In this document: positions 18,412 through 27,518 of the stretch, piece by piece | How positions within the stretch are numbered: position 1 is the stretch's first letter | How the letters are laid out: every line of letters begins with the position of its first letter | NCBI RefSeq assembly: GCF_002252445.1 | Contig: NZ_NNRJ01000015.1 | Coordinates: 1-64,000 of the forward strand | Source: Brucella thiophenivorans | GTDB taxonomy: Bacteria; Pseudomonadota; Alphaproteobacteria; Rhizobiales; Rhizobiaceae | Direction: 5' to 3' | DNA length: 64,000 nucleotides | The notes under the pieces: generated by a model | What the model was told of the DNA's origin: nothing | Seen by the model: only the letters and a program-made list of their open reading frames with translations | Database searches by the model: none | Program-made: the position numbers and the translations under genes

Positions 18412-19248
18412 GTGACCAGACCGCTTTCTTACTTTCATCTTCACCTGATTTCTGATGCGACGGGAGAGACTCTCCTGGCCGCAGGACGCGCTGCGGCGGC
18501 GCAATATGCCAATGCGCGGGCTATTGAGCACATCTATCCGCTCATTCGTACCGAGAAACAATTGCGTAAGGTTGTGGAGAATATCGATGCCGAGCCGGGC
18601 ATCGTTCTTTACACAATTGTCGATCAGAAACTCGCAGCCATCATTGATGAAGCCTGCGCAGAAATGGGTGTTCCGAGCGTGTCGGTGCTGGAGCCCGTAC
18701 TCAATACGTTTCAATCCTATCTCGGAGCGCCCGCGCATCGCCGTGCCAGTGCGCAACATGTCTTGAATGCCGATTATTTTCGCCGCATTGATGCGCTCAA
18801 TTTTACCATGGAGCATGATGATGGCCAATTGCCGCTCGATATAGAAGAGGCAGACCTTATTCTGGTGGGAATTTCCCGCACTTCCAAGACACCAACCAGT
18901 ATCTATCTGGCCAATCGTGGCATCAAGGCGACCAATGTGCCAATCGTGTTGGGCATCCCTCTGCCCGAGGTGCTTTTTACCGCAAAGCGTCCGATGATTA
19001 TCGGGCTTGTGGCCACAGCTGAACGCATTTCGCAGATCAGGCAGAACCGTCCGCTTGGCACAGCGCCTTCCCTTGATACCGGACTTTATACAGACCGCGT
19101 TTCAATTTCCGAAGAACTGGCCTATGCCCGCAATCTCTGTAACCGCCACGGCTGGCCGCTGATTGATGTGTCGCGCCGCTCAATAGAGGAAACAGCAGCA
19201 GCCATTCAGTCGCTGCTGCGTGATGGCAAGAAGGAAGATCAGTCATGA
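18412..19248 (+). CDS. ppsR: Pyruvate,phosphate dikinase regulatory protein (DUF299)
   Basis: The 278-residue product is a PEP synthase/PPDK regulator: a bifunctional enzyme that phosphorylates its target with ADP and removes the phosphate by phosphorolysis. The P-loop GISRTSKT is at about 153-160 and [10 protein letters not shown] (12-21) is the family N-terminus. I choose GTG 18412 because GGGAGAA precedes it by five bases; an upstream in-frame start at 18217 would translate the origin's DnaA boxes and is unlikely. The stop overlaps maf by ATGA. The Rickettsia orthologue is RP001, next to the origin. Confidence 0.92.
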   Translation: MTRPLSYFHLHLISDATGETLLAAGRAAAAQYANARAIEHIYPLIRTEKQLRKVVENIDAEPGIVLYTIVDQKLAAIIDEACAEMGVPSVSVLEPVLNTFQSYLGAPAHRRASAQHVLNADYFRRIDALNFTMEHDDGQLPLDIEEADLILVGISRTSKTPTSIYLANRGIKATNVPIVLGIPLPEVLFTAKRPMIIGLVATAERISQIRQNRPLGTAPSLDTGLYTDRVSISEELAYARNLCNRHGWPLIDVSRRSIEETAAAIQSLLRDGKKEDQS

Positions 19249-19844
19249 CCGCAAAACTTATTCTCGCCTCTAAAAGCCCGTTTCGGTCCGCACTTTTGAA
19301 AAATGCCGGCATCGAATTTTCGACTGCAAGCGCTGACATTGATGAGCGCGCAGTCGAAGCACCGCTTTATAAGACGGGTGCTGTGCCTGAAGAAGTGGCG
19401 CAGGTTCTGGCCGAAGCCAAAGCCTTATCGGTCAGCGAAAATAACCCCGATGCTGTGGTGATCGGCTGCGATCAGACGCTTTCGCTTGGGGATCAGATTT
19501 TCCACAAGCCTGTTGATATGGAAGCGGCACGCCGCCAGTTGCTGCAATTTTCCGGCAAGACGCATCAGCTGAATAGCGGTGTTGTGCTGGTCAAAAATGG
19601 TAAAACCCTGTGGCGGCATGTTTCAGTCGCGCGCATGACGATGCGTGATCTCGATCCGGGTTTTATCGGACGCTATCTTGGCCGCGTTGGTGATATTGCA
19701 CTTTCCAGCGTCGGCGCTTATCAGGTCGAAGGTCCGGGCATTCAGCTTTTTGAGAAAATCGAAGGCGATTATTTCACCATCGTCGGGTTGCCGCTGCTGC
19801 CGCTTCTTCATGAACTCAGGAAAGAAAATCTGATCGATGGCTAA
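19245..19844 (+). CDS. maf: Maf family nucleotide pyrophosphatase
   Basis: The 199-residue protein has the Maf start ([12 protein letters not shown], 5-16) and the GCDQTL motif near residue 75 that holds the catalytic aspartate. Maf proteins hydrolyse non-canonical or canonical nucleoside triphosphates to monophosphates and pyrophosphate, and are linked to septum inhibition. It overlaps the preceding gene by four bases and aroE by eight, so the run is one operon. Confidence 0.93.
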   Translation: MTAKLILASKSPFRSALLKNAGIEFSTASADIDERAVEAPLYKTGAVPEEVAQVLAEAKALSVSENNPDAVVIGCDQTLSLGDQIFHKPVDMEAARRQLLQFSGKTHQLNSGVVLVKNGKTLWRHVSVARMTMRDLDPGFIGRYLGRVGDIALSSVGAYQVEGPGIQLFEKIEGDYFTIVGLPLLPLLHELRKENLIDG

Positions 19845-20685
19845 TAAGGCTTTTGTCACCGGATTTCCGATTAAACATTCGCGCTCGCCGCTTATTCACA
19901 GCTTCTGGCTCAATGAATTTGGCATTGACGGTTCTTATGAAGCTATTGAAGTGGCACCCGAAAATTTCGGTGAATTTGCTGCCTCGCTTGCGGAAAATGG
20001 CTTTGCTGGCGGCAATGTTACGATCCCGCATAAGGAAGTGGCTTTTGAGAGCGTGGAAAGCCGCGATAGCGCAGCCGAAGCCATTGGCGCGGTCAACACG
20101 CTCTGGTTCGAGAATGGAAAGCTCTGCGGCGGCAATACGGATGCTTATGGCTTTGCCGCTAATCTTGATGCACTGGCTACAGGCTGGGACAACGCCGACA
20201 CCGCGCTGGTTTTGGGCGCAGGTGGCGCAGGACGTGCGATTGTGCACGCTTTGCAAACACGTGGCTTCTCTCGCATTTTGATCGTCAACCGCACGCTGAG
20301 CCGCGCGCAAGAACTGGCAAGCCATTTCGGCGCAGGGGTTTCAGCGTATGGATGGGATGCGGCACAGGCTTTAGTCAAAGATGCCGGTCTGATCGTCAAT
20401 ACGACTTCGCTTGGTATGAGCGGACATGGCGAGGTGGAAGAGTTTCCGCTTGATCTAAGCCAGGCGCAAAAATCAGCCGTTGCGACCGATATTGTCTATA
20501 TTCCGCTCAAGACGCCGTTTTTGACAAAGGCTGAAAGCGTTGGTCTCAAAACGGTCGATGGGCTTGGCATGTTGTTGCATCAGGCCGTTCCGGGATTTGA
20601 ACGCTGGTTTGGCAAAAGACCGCAAGTGACAGAGGCGCTGCGTGAGCATATTCTGGATGATATGAAAAAGGCTGGCGCTTTATGA
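19837..20685 (+). CDS. aroE: Shikimate dehydrogenase (NADP+)
   Basis: The 282-residue enzyme reduces 3-dehydroshikimate to shikimate in aromatic amino acid synthesis. It has the shikimate-binding motif [11 protein letters not shown] (residues 11-21), IPHKE with the catalytic lysine near 66, the NADP-binding GAGGAGRA near 128 and the C-terminal [10 protein letters not shown]. It starts eight bases before the maf stop and overlaps coaE by ATGA. Confidence 0.96.
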   Translation: MANKAFVTGFPIKHSRSPLIHSFWLNEFGIDGSYEAIEVAPENFGEFAASLAENGFAGGNVTIPHKEVAFESVESRDSAAEAIGAVNTLWFENGKLCGGNTDAYGFAANLDALATGWDNADTALVLGAGGAGRAIVHALQTRGFSRILIVNRTLSRAQELASHFGAGVSAYGWDAAQALVKDAGLIVNTTSLGMSGHGEVEEFPLDLSQAQKSAVATDIVYIPLKTPFLTKAESVGLKTVDGLGMLLHQAVPGFERWFGKRPQVTEALREHILDDMKKAGAL

Positions 20686-21263
20686 TCATCCTCGGACTGA
20701 CTGGCTCCATCGGCATGGGAAAAACCACTGCGGCAAACATGTTTGCAGACGCTGGCGTGCCGGTCTATAGCGCCGATGATGCCGTGCATCGCTTATATGC
20801 GGGCCGCGCGGCACCTCTGATTGAAGCTGCCTTCCCCGGAACTGTTTCGGACGGGACGGTTGATCGGACAAAATTATCAGGAGCGGTTCTTGGCAAGCCG
20901 GAAGCGCTCAAAAAGCTTGAATCGATCATTCATCCACTCGTGCATGAAGAAGAAGCGAGCTTTCTTGACCAAGCGCGTGCGGATGGTGCCGATATTGCCC
21001 TGATCGATATTCCGCTGCTGTTTGAAACAAGCGCCGAAAGTCGTGTGGACAAGGTAGCCGTCGTTTCGGCCCCTGCTGACATTCAGCGTGAGCGTGTTTT
21101 GTCGCGCCCCGGCATGAGCGAAGAAAAACTTGAAGCCATTCTTGCGCGACAGATGCCGGATGCTGAAAAGCGTGCGCGGGCTGATTTCATCATCGATTCA
21201 TCGGGCAGTTTTGAACAAACGCGCCTACAGATTGAATCTATCATTGCTGAATTGCGTGGATAG
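20682..21263 (+). CDS. coaE: Dephospho-CoA kinase
   Basis: The 193-residue enzyme phosphorylates dephospho-CoA, the last step of coenzyme A synthesis. The P-loop [12 protein letters not shown] (residues 5-16) and DIPLLFET near 107 are diagnostic. It is translationally coupled to aroE. Coenzyme A synthesis is also served by coaA at 34209. Confidence 0.95.
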   Translation: MIILGLTGSIGMGKTTAANMFADAGVPVYSADDAVHRLYAGRAAPLIEAAFPGTVSDGTVDRTKLSGAVLGKPEALKKLESIIHPLVHEEEASFLDQARADGADIALIDIPLLFETSAESRVDKVAVVSAPADIQRERVLSRPGMSEEKLEAILARQMPDAEKRARADFIIDSSGSFEQTRLQIESIIAELRG

Positions 21264-21342
21264 CTTGCCATTCAGCCCTGAGAGCAGGCTCGGCTGTGTT
21301 ATAAGGCAAATCAGATCGGTATCCTTAACCCATAGTTTTAAC

Positions 21343-21385
21343 GCGCATCTTATTCGAAAACCGCTTCGCACTTTTCGGGACGCGC
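21343..21385. repeat. Palindromic intergenic repeat, copy 1
   Basis: Imperfect palindrome of about 43 bases (GCGCATCTTATTCGAAAA to TTTTCGGGACGCGC) between coaE and dnaQ. It belongs to a family with a GCGCATC...CGGTTTYCACTTTTCGG...ATGCGC pattern that recurs through the window. Confidence 0.8.
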
Positions 21386-21401
21386 TTTGAAAGGTTTTTC
21401 C

Positions 21402-22103
21402 ATGCGTGAGATCGTTTTCGATACGGAAACCACTGGCCTTGAGCGGCTGGAGGATCGCGTCATAGAAATCGGTGGCGTGGAAATGATCAATCGTTTTCCC
21501 ACTGGCAAAACTTTCCACAAATTCATCAATCCGCAGGGACGCAAAGTGCATCCCGATGCATTGGCCGTTCACGGCATCACCGATGAGCAATTGCTCAAAG
21601 AGCCGAGCTTTGCGGAAATCGTTGACGAATTTCTGGATTTTTTCGATGGTGCGCAACTTGTCGCGCATAATGCCATGTTCGACCTTGGCTTTATCAACGC
21701 GGAACTGGATCGTCTTGGTAAGCCGGGAATTGCGGTTGATCGTATCGTCGATACACTGGCGCTCGCGCGCCGCAGAAATCCGATGGGTCCGAACTCGCTC
21801 GATGCGCTGTGCAAACGCTATGGCATTGATAATTCGCACCGCACATTGCACGGCGCTCTGCTCGATTCTGAAATTCTGGCGGAAGTTTATATCGAACTCA
21901 TCGGCGGTAAGCAGACCGCACTTGGCTTAAGCAGCTCTGGAAATTCCGGTAACACTAACGGTTCGGATAATAATAGCGGTATCGTGCTGCGTCAGCGTCC
22001 AGTTCCGCTTGCATCACGTATTTCCGACAAAGAGCGCGCGGCACATGATGCGCTTGTGGCCAAAATAGGTGATAAGGCCATCTGGAAGAAATATGTAAAC
22101 TGA
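21402..22103 (+). CDS. dnaQ: DNA polymerase III subunit epsilon (proofreading exonuclease)
   Basis: The 233-residue protein is the 3'-5' exonuclease of the replicase. DEDD motifs are FDTETTGL (residues 5-12), HNAMFDLGF near 90 and HGALLDSEIL near 150, the last with the catalytic His and Asp. A serine/asparagine-rich linker (about 175-190) leads to the C-terminal segment that binds the alpha subunit. ATG 21402 has GAAAGG seven bases upstream and is preferred to a TTG at 21387. Confidence 0.95.
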   Translation: MREIVFDTETTGLERLEDRVIEIGGVEMINRFPTGKTFHKFINPQGRKVHPDALAVHGITDEQLLKEPSFAEIVDEFLDFFDGAQLVAHNAMFDLGFINAELDRLGKPGIAVDRIVDTLALARRRNPMGPNSLDALCKRYGIDNSHRTLHGALLDSEILAEVYIELIGGKQTALGLSSSGNSGNTNGSDNNSGIVLRQRPVPLASRISDKERAAHDALVAKIGDKAIWKKYVN

Positions 22104-22117
22104 TTTTAGAATAAAAA

Positions 22118-22145
22118 AAACCCCGCTTTATGCGGGGTTTCCTTT
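22118..22145. terminator. Bidirectional terminator between dnaQ and secB
   Basis: Nine-base perfect stem (AAACCCCGC 22118-22126 and GCGGGGTTT 22132-22140), 5-base loop, A-run and T-run flanks; separates convergent genes. Confidence 0.92.
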
Positions 22146-22161
22146 TAGTACAGATCCAAGA

Positions 22162-22668
22162 TCAGCTCTTTACAGCGTTCTTGGCTTCTTCTTCGGCCAT
22201 ACGAGCCTGGAACATCTGTGCGAAATCGATTGGATCGATCATCAGCGGTGGGTAGCCACCATTGCGGGTTGCATCAGCAACGATCTGACGTGCGAAAGGG
22301 AACAGCAGACGCGGGCATTCGATGAACAGCAGCGGGAGCATATGTTCCTGCGCGATCCCCTGAATGCGGAATACGCCGCCATAGGTCAGTTCAGTGTTGA
22401 ACAGAACGTCTTTGCCATCAACCGCCTTGGCTTCGAGCGTCAAAACAACGTCGAAATCTGTTTCTGAAAGCGGATTGGCGTTTACATTCACATTGATATT
22501 GATCGAAGGAGCTTTGTCGCGTGGGCGCAGCGACAAAGGCGCGCCTGGGCTTTCAAAAGAAAGATCCTTGATATACTGGGCCAGAATGTTGAGGGAAGGC
22601 TGGGCGGTTGCGCCATTGCCATTCTTTACTTCGCCTGCAGTAGCCTTATCGCTCGGCGTTTTTGCCAT
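22162..22668 (-). CDS. secB: Protein-export chaperone SecB
   Basis: The 168-residue tetrameric chaperone keeps secretory proteins unfolded and hands them to SecA. Family segments [25 protein letters not shown] and [18 protein letters not shown] are present, with [14 protein letters not shown] near the end. Start at 22668 (MAKTPSD) has AAGG about ten bases upstream; an in-frame ATG 12 codons earlier gives an untypical extension. secB next to fxsA and the Tim44-domain gene is a common alphaproteobacterial arrangement. Confidence 0.96.
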   Translation of the reverse strand: MAKTPSDKATAGEVKNGNGATAQPSLNILAQYIKDLSFESPGAPLSLRPRDKAPSININVNVNANPLSETDFDVVLTLEAKAVDGKDVLFNTELTYGGVFRIQGIAQEHMLPLLFIECPRLLFPFARQIVADATRNGGYPPLMIDPIDFAQMFQARMAEEEAKNAVKS

Positions 22669-22784
22669 TATTGGAATGCCTTCTATTAAAGTGATTAAAC
22701 TCATTGCCTGTAAAGCAGTGATGCTTGGCTAGCATGTGTGTGGAGATGAGGCAAGGAACGCTTTATAGGTTAGTATTCGCGCAA

Positions 22785-23285
22785 TCAGCGATCTTTGCGA
22801 CCCGAATTCCATGGGGAGTTTTCATCGGGCTTTGTAGTGTAATCTTCCGGGTTGAGATCAATCACATTGCTGTCGTTTGGCTCGTAGGGTCGATAGGATT
22901 GCGAATAGCGCGTCGATGCGGTGGCAACAACAAGACGATTGCGTACAAACCTGTTCCAGACCAGATCGCGGATGAAAGGCACAAAAAGCAATAGTCCAAT
23001 GGCACTTGTGACAAAGCCCGGCACGATCAACATTATGGCGGCGACAACGATCATCGCGCCATGCATCATCTCGCGGTCTGGCACGCGTCCGGCGGCACTT
23101 TCAGTGCGGATACGCTGCAACAGCCCAAAACCCTGCACACGCAGCAGGAAAAAGCCGAGCATGGCGCTCAGAATAATAAGGCCAAGTGTAGCCAGCACGC
23201 CTATTTCGCTGCCAACGATCACAAATCCGGCAATCTCGATGAATGGCATTGCCAGCATGACAAGAGGGGCTAAAGAAGAGGGCAC
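22785..23285 (-). CDS. fxsA: FxsA family membrane protein
   Basis: The product (about 166 residues from GTG 23285) has FxsA hallmarks: a hydrophobic N-terminus with PFIEIAGFVIVGSEIG, a second membrane segment ending FFLLRVQGFGLLQRI, then a GRVPDREMMHGAMIVVAAIMLIVPGFVTSAIGLLLFVP block. E. coli FxsA relieves phage T7 exclusion by F; the bacterial role is unknown. An ATG at 23354 would add 23 residues without family similarity, overlapping the promoter region; AAGG lies 11 bases before the GTG. The start is uncertain. Confidence 0.82.
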   Translation of the reverse strand: MPSSLAPLVMLAMPFIEIAGFVIVGSEIGVLATLGLIILSAMLGFFLLRVQGFGLLQRIRTESAAGRVPDREMMHGAMIVVAAIMLIVPGFVTSAIGLLLFVPFIRDLVWNRFVRNRLVVATASTRYSQSYRPYEPNDSNVIDLNPEDYTTKPDENSPWNSGRKDR

Positions 23286-23364
23286 GGCAGTTATGACCTT
23301 ATGTTGGTTAGAGCGCGGTGTGATCTGGACGGGTAAGATCGGTGCTCTCATCATTTATCTTAAA

Positions 23365-23405
23365 GCGCATCTTTTCCGAAAACAGTTTCATATTTCGGGA
23401 TGCGC
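23365..23405. repeat. Palindromic intergenic repeat, copy 2
   Basis: About 41 bases with arms GCGCATC and GGGATGCGC, in the divergent region between fxsA and the Tim44-domain gene. The central ACCGGTT-like part is degraded. Confidence 0.75.
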
Positions 23406-23578
23406 TCTCGTGTTTGAGCCAAAGAAACGAATTTCAGGCAATCTATCATGAATTAACACATAGGTATTCGCGATCGGGATTTGAATGATCAATCAAGCCG
23501 ATCTATATGTATATGTAGCAAAATTTATGACGTGAGGAGGGATTCGTCATCCCGATCCGGCAATTGGTGGCAGGCGGT

Positions 23579-24274
23579 ATGGAATTTTTTGATTTTGGCA
23601 CGATATTTTTCTTCATCGCAGCGGTGGTTATCTTTCTACAGCTGAGAAATGTTCTTGGTCGTCGTACCGGGAGTGAAAAACCGCCATCCGATCCCTATAC
23701 ATCTGCACGAAATACCGATGCACAGACATCGGGCGTTGAAGCCGACAATGTCGTTTCATTACCGCAGCGCCCCGGTGAGAAGGACTTTACAGCGATCGAC
23801 AAGATCGCGCCGGTTGGAACATCTGTAAATGACGGCCTGCGCGCCATTCAGGCAGCAGATCCTTCTTTCAATCCCCCTGTCTTCGTCGATGGCGTGAAGA
23901 TTGCTTATGAAATGATCGTCATGTCTTTTGCCGATGGCGACCGTAAGGTTCTGAAAAATCTGCTTTCGAAAGAAGTCTATGAAGGCTTCGTTTCGGCAAT
24001 TGATGATCGCGAAACCCGTGGCGAAACTGTGCGTTCAACCTTCGTTGGCATCGATAAGGCGGAAATCGCCAATGCCGAAATGAAGGGCTCAGAAGCGCAT
24101 GTAACACTCAATATCGTCAGCCAGATGATTTCTTCCACGCTCGATAAGGACGGCAATGTGATCGAAGGCGATCAGGAAAATGTCGTTGAGATCCGCGATC
24201 TCTGGACCTTTGCCCGTGACACACGTTCGCGTGACCCGAATTGGAAGCTTGTAGCGACGGAAGCGGAAGACTAA
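23579..24274 (+). CDS. Tim44-like domain membrane protein
   Basis: The 231-residue protein has one N-terminal membrane segment (FFDFGTIFFFIAAVVIFLQL), a low-complexity linker with a polar PSDPYTSARN stretch, and a C-terminal Tim44/calcium-binding-like domain (about 85-228, DPSFNPPVFVDGVKIAYEMIVMSFADGD). In mitochondria Tim44 links the import channel to Hsp70; in bacteria (TimA) the role is unsettled. ATG 23579 has AGG seven bases upstream; the frame extends to a TTG five codons earlier. Confidence 0.88.
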   Translation: MEFFDFGTIFFFIAAVVIFLQLRNVLGRRTGSEKPPSDPYTSARNTDAQTSGVEADNVVSLPQRPGEKDFTAIDKIAPVGTSVNDGLRAIQAADPSFNPPVFVDGVKIAYEMIVMSFADGDRKVLKNLLSKEVYEGFVSAIDDRETRGETVRSTFVGIDKAEIANAEMKGSEAHVTLNIVSQMISSTLDKDGNVIEGDQENVVEIRDLWTFARDTRSRDPNWKLVATEAED

Positions 24275-24290
24275 AGAAAGTTTATGAATC

Positions 24291-24317
24291 AGGGTCGCTA
24301 ATTTAGCGGCCCTTTTA
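24291..24317 (+). terminator. Terminator after the Tim44-domain gene
   Basis: Nine-base stem with one G-T pair (AGGGTCGCT 24291-24299 and AGCGGCCCT 24305-24313), then TTTT. It lies only 12 bases before mltA, so mltA may depend on read-through or its own start signals. Confidence 0.75.
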
Positions 24318-24328
24318 ATTCTTGACGG

Positions 24329-25426
24329 ATGTGGCTTGTGCATAATCTGGCGAAACTTTTACGCCCAGTCAGTTTTAGCGATTGTCCCGGCTGGTCGCGG
24401 GATGATCAGGCTTTGGCTTTTGCAGCCTTTCGCCGATCTGCTGATTATGCTGAGAATAACAATTATAATAGCGGCAGCCTCGGTATCAGTTTCGAAGCGC
24501 TGCAACCGGCTTTTGCTGCTGCGCGTTTGCTCGATAGTCCCGATGCATCTCAGGGCCGTGCTTTTTTTGAAAGACATTTTGTCCCCTGCCTGATCGAGGC
24601 AGACGGCTTTGTGACCGCTTTTTACGAGCCGGAAATCGACGCATCGCTTACGCCGGACGCGCATTTCACCGTGCCATTTCTCCGAAAGCCCGATGATCTT
24701 GTGAAGGTCACGGACGAAAACCGCCCTCACGATATGGATGTGTCATTCGTTTTCGGCCGACAGGTGCCGCAAGGCATTGTGGAATATCATGATCGCTGTG
24801 CGATCGAACAAGGCATTCTTAAAGATCGGGGTCTGGAGCTTGCTTATGTTGCCGACCGGGTCGATGCTTTTTTTGCGCATGTGCAAGGCGCGGCGCGTTT
24901 AAAGCTTAACGATGGCAGCACGATGCGTATCACTTATGCAGCCAAGACTGGCCATCCTTTTACTGGTATCGGGCGTATTCTGGTGGCCCAGGACGAGATT
25001 GCAGCAAAAGACATTTCGATGCAGACGATCCGCCAGTGGCTGAAAGAACACCCTGAAAAAGCCGATGACCTTATCTGGCAGAACCGCTCTTACATTTTTT
25101 TCCGAGAAGCCCCCGTCGATGATCCACATGTCGGACAGATTGCTGCCGCCAAGGTTCCGCTGACGGTTGGCCGTTCCATTGCGGTGGACCGGCTTTTGCA
25201 TACATTCGGAACGCCGTTTTATATTGTTGCGCCGAGCGTGACCGTATTTGATCATGCGCCTTTCTCTCGACTTATGATCGCGCAGGATACGGGAACGGCC
25301 ATAGTGGGCCCGGCGCGCGGTGATCTGTTTGCAGGCTCCGGCGATGCGGCAGGCGAAATTGCTGGCGCCATCAAGAACAAAGCTGATTTTTATGCGCTGG
25401 TTCCGCGCGCGCTTTTGCGGGCTTAG
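24329..25426 (+). CDS. mltA: Membrane-bound lytic murein transglycosylase A family protein
   Basis: The 365-residue protein has an MltA domain (about 85-260, with GFVTAFYEPEIDAS and the sugar-binding YAAKTGHPFTGIGRIL) and a C-terminal 3D domain (LMIAQDTGTAIVGPARGDLFAGSGDAAGE) with three aspartates, the last holding the catalytic Asp by family knowledge. MltA cleaves glycan strands to 1,6-anhydro-muropeptides. No signal peptide or lipobox is evident at the chosen start, which is odd for the family. Smr follows after three bases. Confidence 0.88.
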   Translation: MWLVHNLAKLLRPVSFSDCPGWSRDDQALAFAAFRRSADYAENNNYNSGSLGISFEALQPAFAAARLLDSPDASQGRAFFERHFVPCLIEADGFVTAFYEPEIDASLTPDAHFTVPFLRKPDDLVKVTDENRPHDMDVSFVFGRQVPQGIVEYHDRCAIEQGILKDRGLELAYVADRVDAFFAHVQGAARLKLNDGSTMRITYAAKTGHPFTGIGRILVAQDEIAAKDISMQTIRQWLKEHPEKADDLIWQNRSYIFFREAPVDDPHVGQIAAAKVPLTVGRSIAVDRLLHTFGTPFYIVAPSVTVFDHAPFSRLMIAQDTGTAIVGPARGDLFAGSGDAAGEIAGAIKNKADFYALVPRALLRA

Positions 25427-25429
25427 CCG

Positions 25430-26023
25430 ATGACATCAAACAGCGAAAAACCAGCCAAAGACTATCTGCGTGCCGAGGATCGTATTCTGTGGGAAACCGT
25501 TGCAAAGACAGCCAAACCGCTTGCTGGCAAAAAGCCTCAGGCGGAAGAGTTTCCCGATTTCAAAGAGGTGATGGCGCAGGAGTTCAATAAGAAATCTGCC
25601 GCCAGATCACCCTCGCCTGTGGCTGCAACGGCAGAACCGAAAAAGAAGCTCAATACACTCAATGAAATGCCGATCCATGCCTTTGATCGGCCCACGCACC
25701 GCAAGATTTCCAAGGGACGTGTAGATATTGAAGCGCGGATCGATCTGCATGGGCTGACGCAGAACGATGCCTATGAGTTGCTCTACGGATTTTTGCTCAG
25801 CGCCCATGCGCGCGGGCTCAAGCATGTGATGGTGATTACGGGCAAAGGTCGCTCCTTTGGCAGTGAAGGCGTTCTGAAACAGGCTGTGCCGCACTGGTTT
25901 TCAACGCCGTTGTTCCGGCTTCTGGTCAGCGCCTACGAAGATGCAGCACATCATCATGGCGGGCATGGTGCGCTTTATGTGCGACTGCGCAAGCAAACGC
26001 AAAACGGAGGTCTTCTGCGATGA
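25430..26023 (+). CDS. Smr/MutS2 C-terminal domain protein
   Basis: The 197-residue protein has a basic, proline-rich N-terminal half and a C-terminal Smr domain (about 100-190) with IDLHGLTQNDAYELL and VMVITGKGRS. Smr domains nick or cleave nucleic acids; the stand-alone form has been linked to RNA cleavage in collided ribosome rescue in E. coli (SmrB), but the role here is unproven. It overlaps the following regulator gene by ATGA. Confidence 0.88.
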   Translation: MTSNSEKPAKDYLRAEDRILWETVAKTAKPLAGKKPQAEEFPDFKEVMAQEFNKKSAARSPSPVAATAEPKKKLNTLNEMPIHAFDRPTHRKISKGRVDIEARIDLHGLTQNDAYELLYGFLLSAHARGLKHVMVITGKGRSFGSEGVLKQAVPHWFSTPLFRLLVSAYEDAAHHHGGHGALYVRLRKQTQNGGLLR

Positions 26024-26406
26024 CACCGTTTGGCAAGCGTTTGCGAGAGTTGCGTGACGAACGTAATGTTACCCAGAAAGAAATGGCAGCGGCTTTGCGC
26101 GTATCGCCAGCCTATCTCTCGGCGCTGGAACATGGACGGCGCGGCCAGCCAACCTGGGATCTGCTGCAACGCATCATCACCTATTTTAATATTATCTGGG
26201 ATGAAGCGGAGGAGCTGCAAAATCTCGCGGCCGTTTCGCATCCGCGTGTGGTGATTGACACATCAGGCCTTTCCCCACAGGCAACGGAGCTTGCCAATCT
26301 TCTTGCACGTAACATCCGCATCATTGATCGCGAGACGATCAAGCACTTAAGCGATGAAATTGAAGCCGCCCGCAAGCGCCGCCGGGGCTTGAAGCCTTTA
26401 GCCTAA
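26020..26406 (+). CDS. XRE-family helix-turn-helix regulator
   Basis: The 128-residue protein begins with a Cro/C1-type HTH domain (residues 4-60, LRELRDERNVTQKEMAAALRVSPAYLSALEHGRRGQP) followed by a short helical region. It is translated together with the Smr gene. Target and signal are unknown. Its convergent neighbour on the minus strand stops nine bases later. Confidence 0.85.
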   Translation: MTPFGKRLRELRDERNVTQKEMAAALRVSPAYLSALEHGRRGQPTWDLLQRIITYFNIIWDEAEELQNLAAVSHPRVVIDTSGLSPQATELANLLARNIRIIDRETIKHLSDEIEAARKRRRGLKPLA

Positions 26407-26414
26407 AACCTGCC

Positions 26415-27380
26415 CTAAAACAGCGCCTTCAGCTCATCAAGCTTGGTGTTGACCAGCCAGCCATAATAGTTTTCCTGCGGCATCACAGGTGCCTGACCAG
26501 ATGCCTTGCGCTGGGCATTTTCATTGGCAAGTGCGCGGGCGCGAGAATCTGCACCGCCTGTATTATAAAGCGTTGCCGTAATGCCGGGGTTTTTTGAAAT
26601 GTCGAAATCGGCAATCTGACGATAGGCGGTGATCGACTGTTTGAGCGTTGCCGCGATATAGGGCAGCGTCAGATCAGGGTCCATAATCGTCTTATAGACC
26701 GTGTTGCCGTTTTCAGCATTGAGCTTTGGAAGGCCAGATACACGATTGACCATATCCGACATCTGCAAGGCCGTCAGCGGATTGATCTGGCCCAGGCCAA
26801 AAGTCTGGCCAGCATAGAAAGGCTGGAAGAACACGGCGCTGAACCGGTTGTTGGGATAGGCTTTGCCACCCACCGATTTGCCGCGGAACTGCTTGTTCCA
26901 GATCGCTTCGCGGCAGCCCCACAGCGAATAGCTGTCCTTGAACTTGAGGCATTCCGAGAATTCAGGGCGCTTGACGAACTGACCGATGCTTTCACCATTA
27001 TAACCAAAGCTCACGCCCTGGTTCACATAGGACATGGCCTTGACGTAATAGGTCTGGAGCCGGTCATAAACATCGACATTGTAGGTATGCTCGCCAACAA
27101 TTGCCCCGACGATATGGATGGGGTCGATGCCGTAAGCCGAAGCTGTCGACTTGATTTTCGAGCGCAGCGAAGCGTCTTTTTTCAGGAGGTTATATATCTT
27201 GCGATATTTGGCTTCGTAGGTTGTGCTTAACTCGCGCGTGCGCTTAGCCGAAGCACCGGGAATGGGCGGCTGCTCGACATTGCGGTTTCCGGGCGGCACA
27301 GCAACCGCTGCAAAGGCGCTCTGGCAGGAGAAAGCGATGGCAAGGCAGATGCCTGCAATACGGTTCAGTCGACTGGTCAT
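26415..27380 (-). CDS. Secreted DUF1402 protein
   Basis: The 321-residue protein has a signal peptide (about 1-24, ending SAFA). The mature part is a DUF1402 domain found in Rhizobiales. The segment FGLGQINPLTALQMSDMV (about 197-214) resembles the active region of lysozyme-like transglycosylases, and an upstream IVGAIVGEHTYN contains a candidate catalytic Glu, so a periplasmic murein-related role is an inference, not established. It is next to hslU, as in Brucella. Confidence 0.85.
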   Translation of the reverse strand: MTSRLNRIAGICLAIAFSCQSAFAAVAVPPGNRNVEQPPIPGASAKRTRELSTTYEAKYRKIYNLLKKDASLRSKIKSTASAYGIDPIHIVGAIVGEHTYNVDVYDRLQTYYVKAMSYVNQGVSFGYNGESIGQFVKRPEFSECLKFKDSYSLWGCREAIWNKQFRGKSVGGKAYPNNRFSAVFFQPFYAGQTFGLGQINPLTALQMSDMVNRVSGLPKLNAENGNTVYKTIMDPDLTLPYIAATLKQSITAYRQIADFDISKNPGITATLYNTGGADSRARALANENAQRKASGQAPVMPQENYYGWLVNTKLDELKALF

Positions 27381-27437
27381 TGCGCGGAAACGGCCTCAAT
27401 AAGGTAAATGATCTATAAATTTGGCCGCAAATTAAAA

Positions 27438-27464
27438 AAACCCCTCGATGAAGTCGAGGGGTTT
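27438..27464 (-). terminator. Terminator after hslU
   Basis: Eleven-base perfect stem (27438-27448 with 27454-27464; core CCCCTCGA), 5-base loop, and seven Ts on the minus strand. It ends the hslV-DUF2585-hslU unit. Confidence 0.92.
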
Positions 27465-27518
27465 CTTGTCTTTGTGCAGAATGCCACCGCAGCGTGGCTT
27501 TCCGGTCACGTTCGAAGT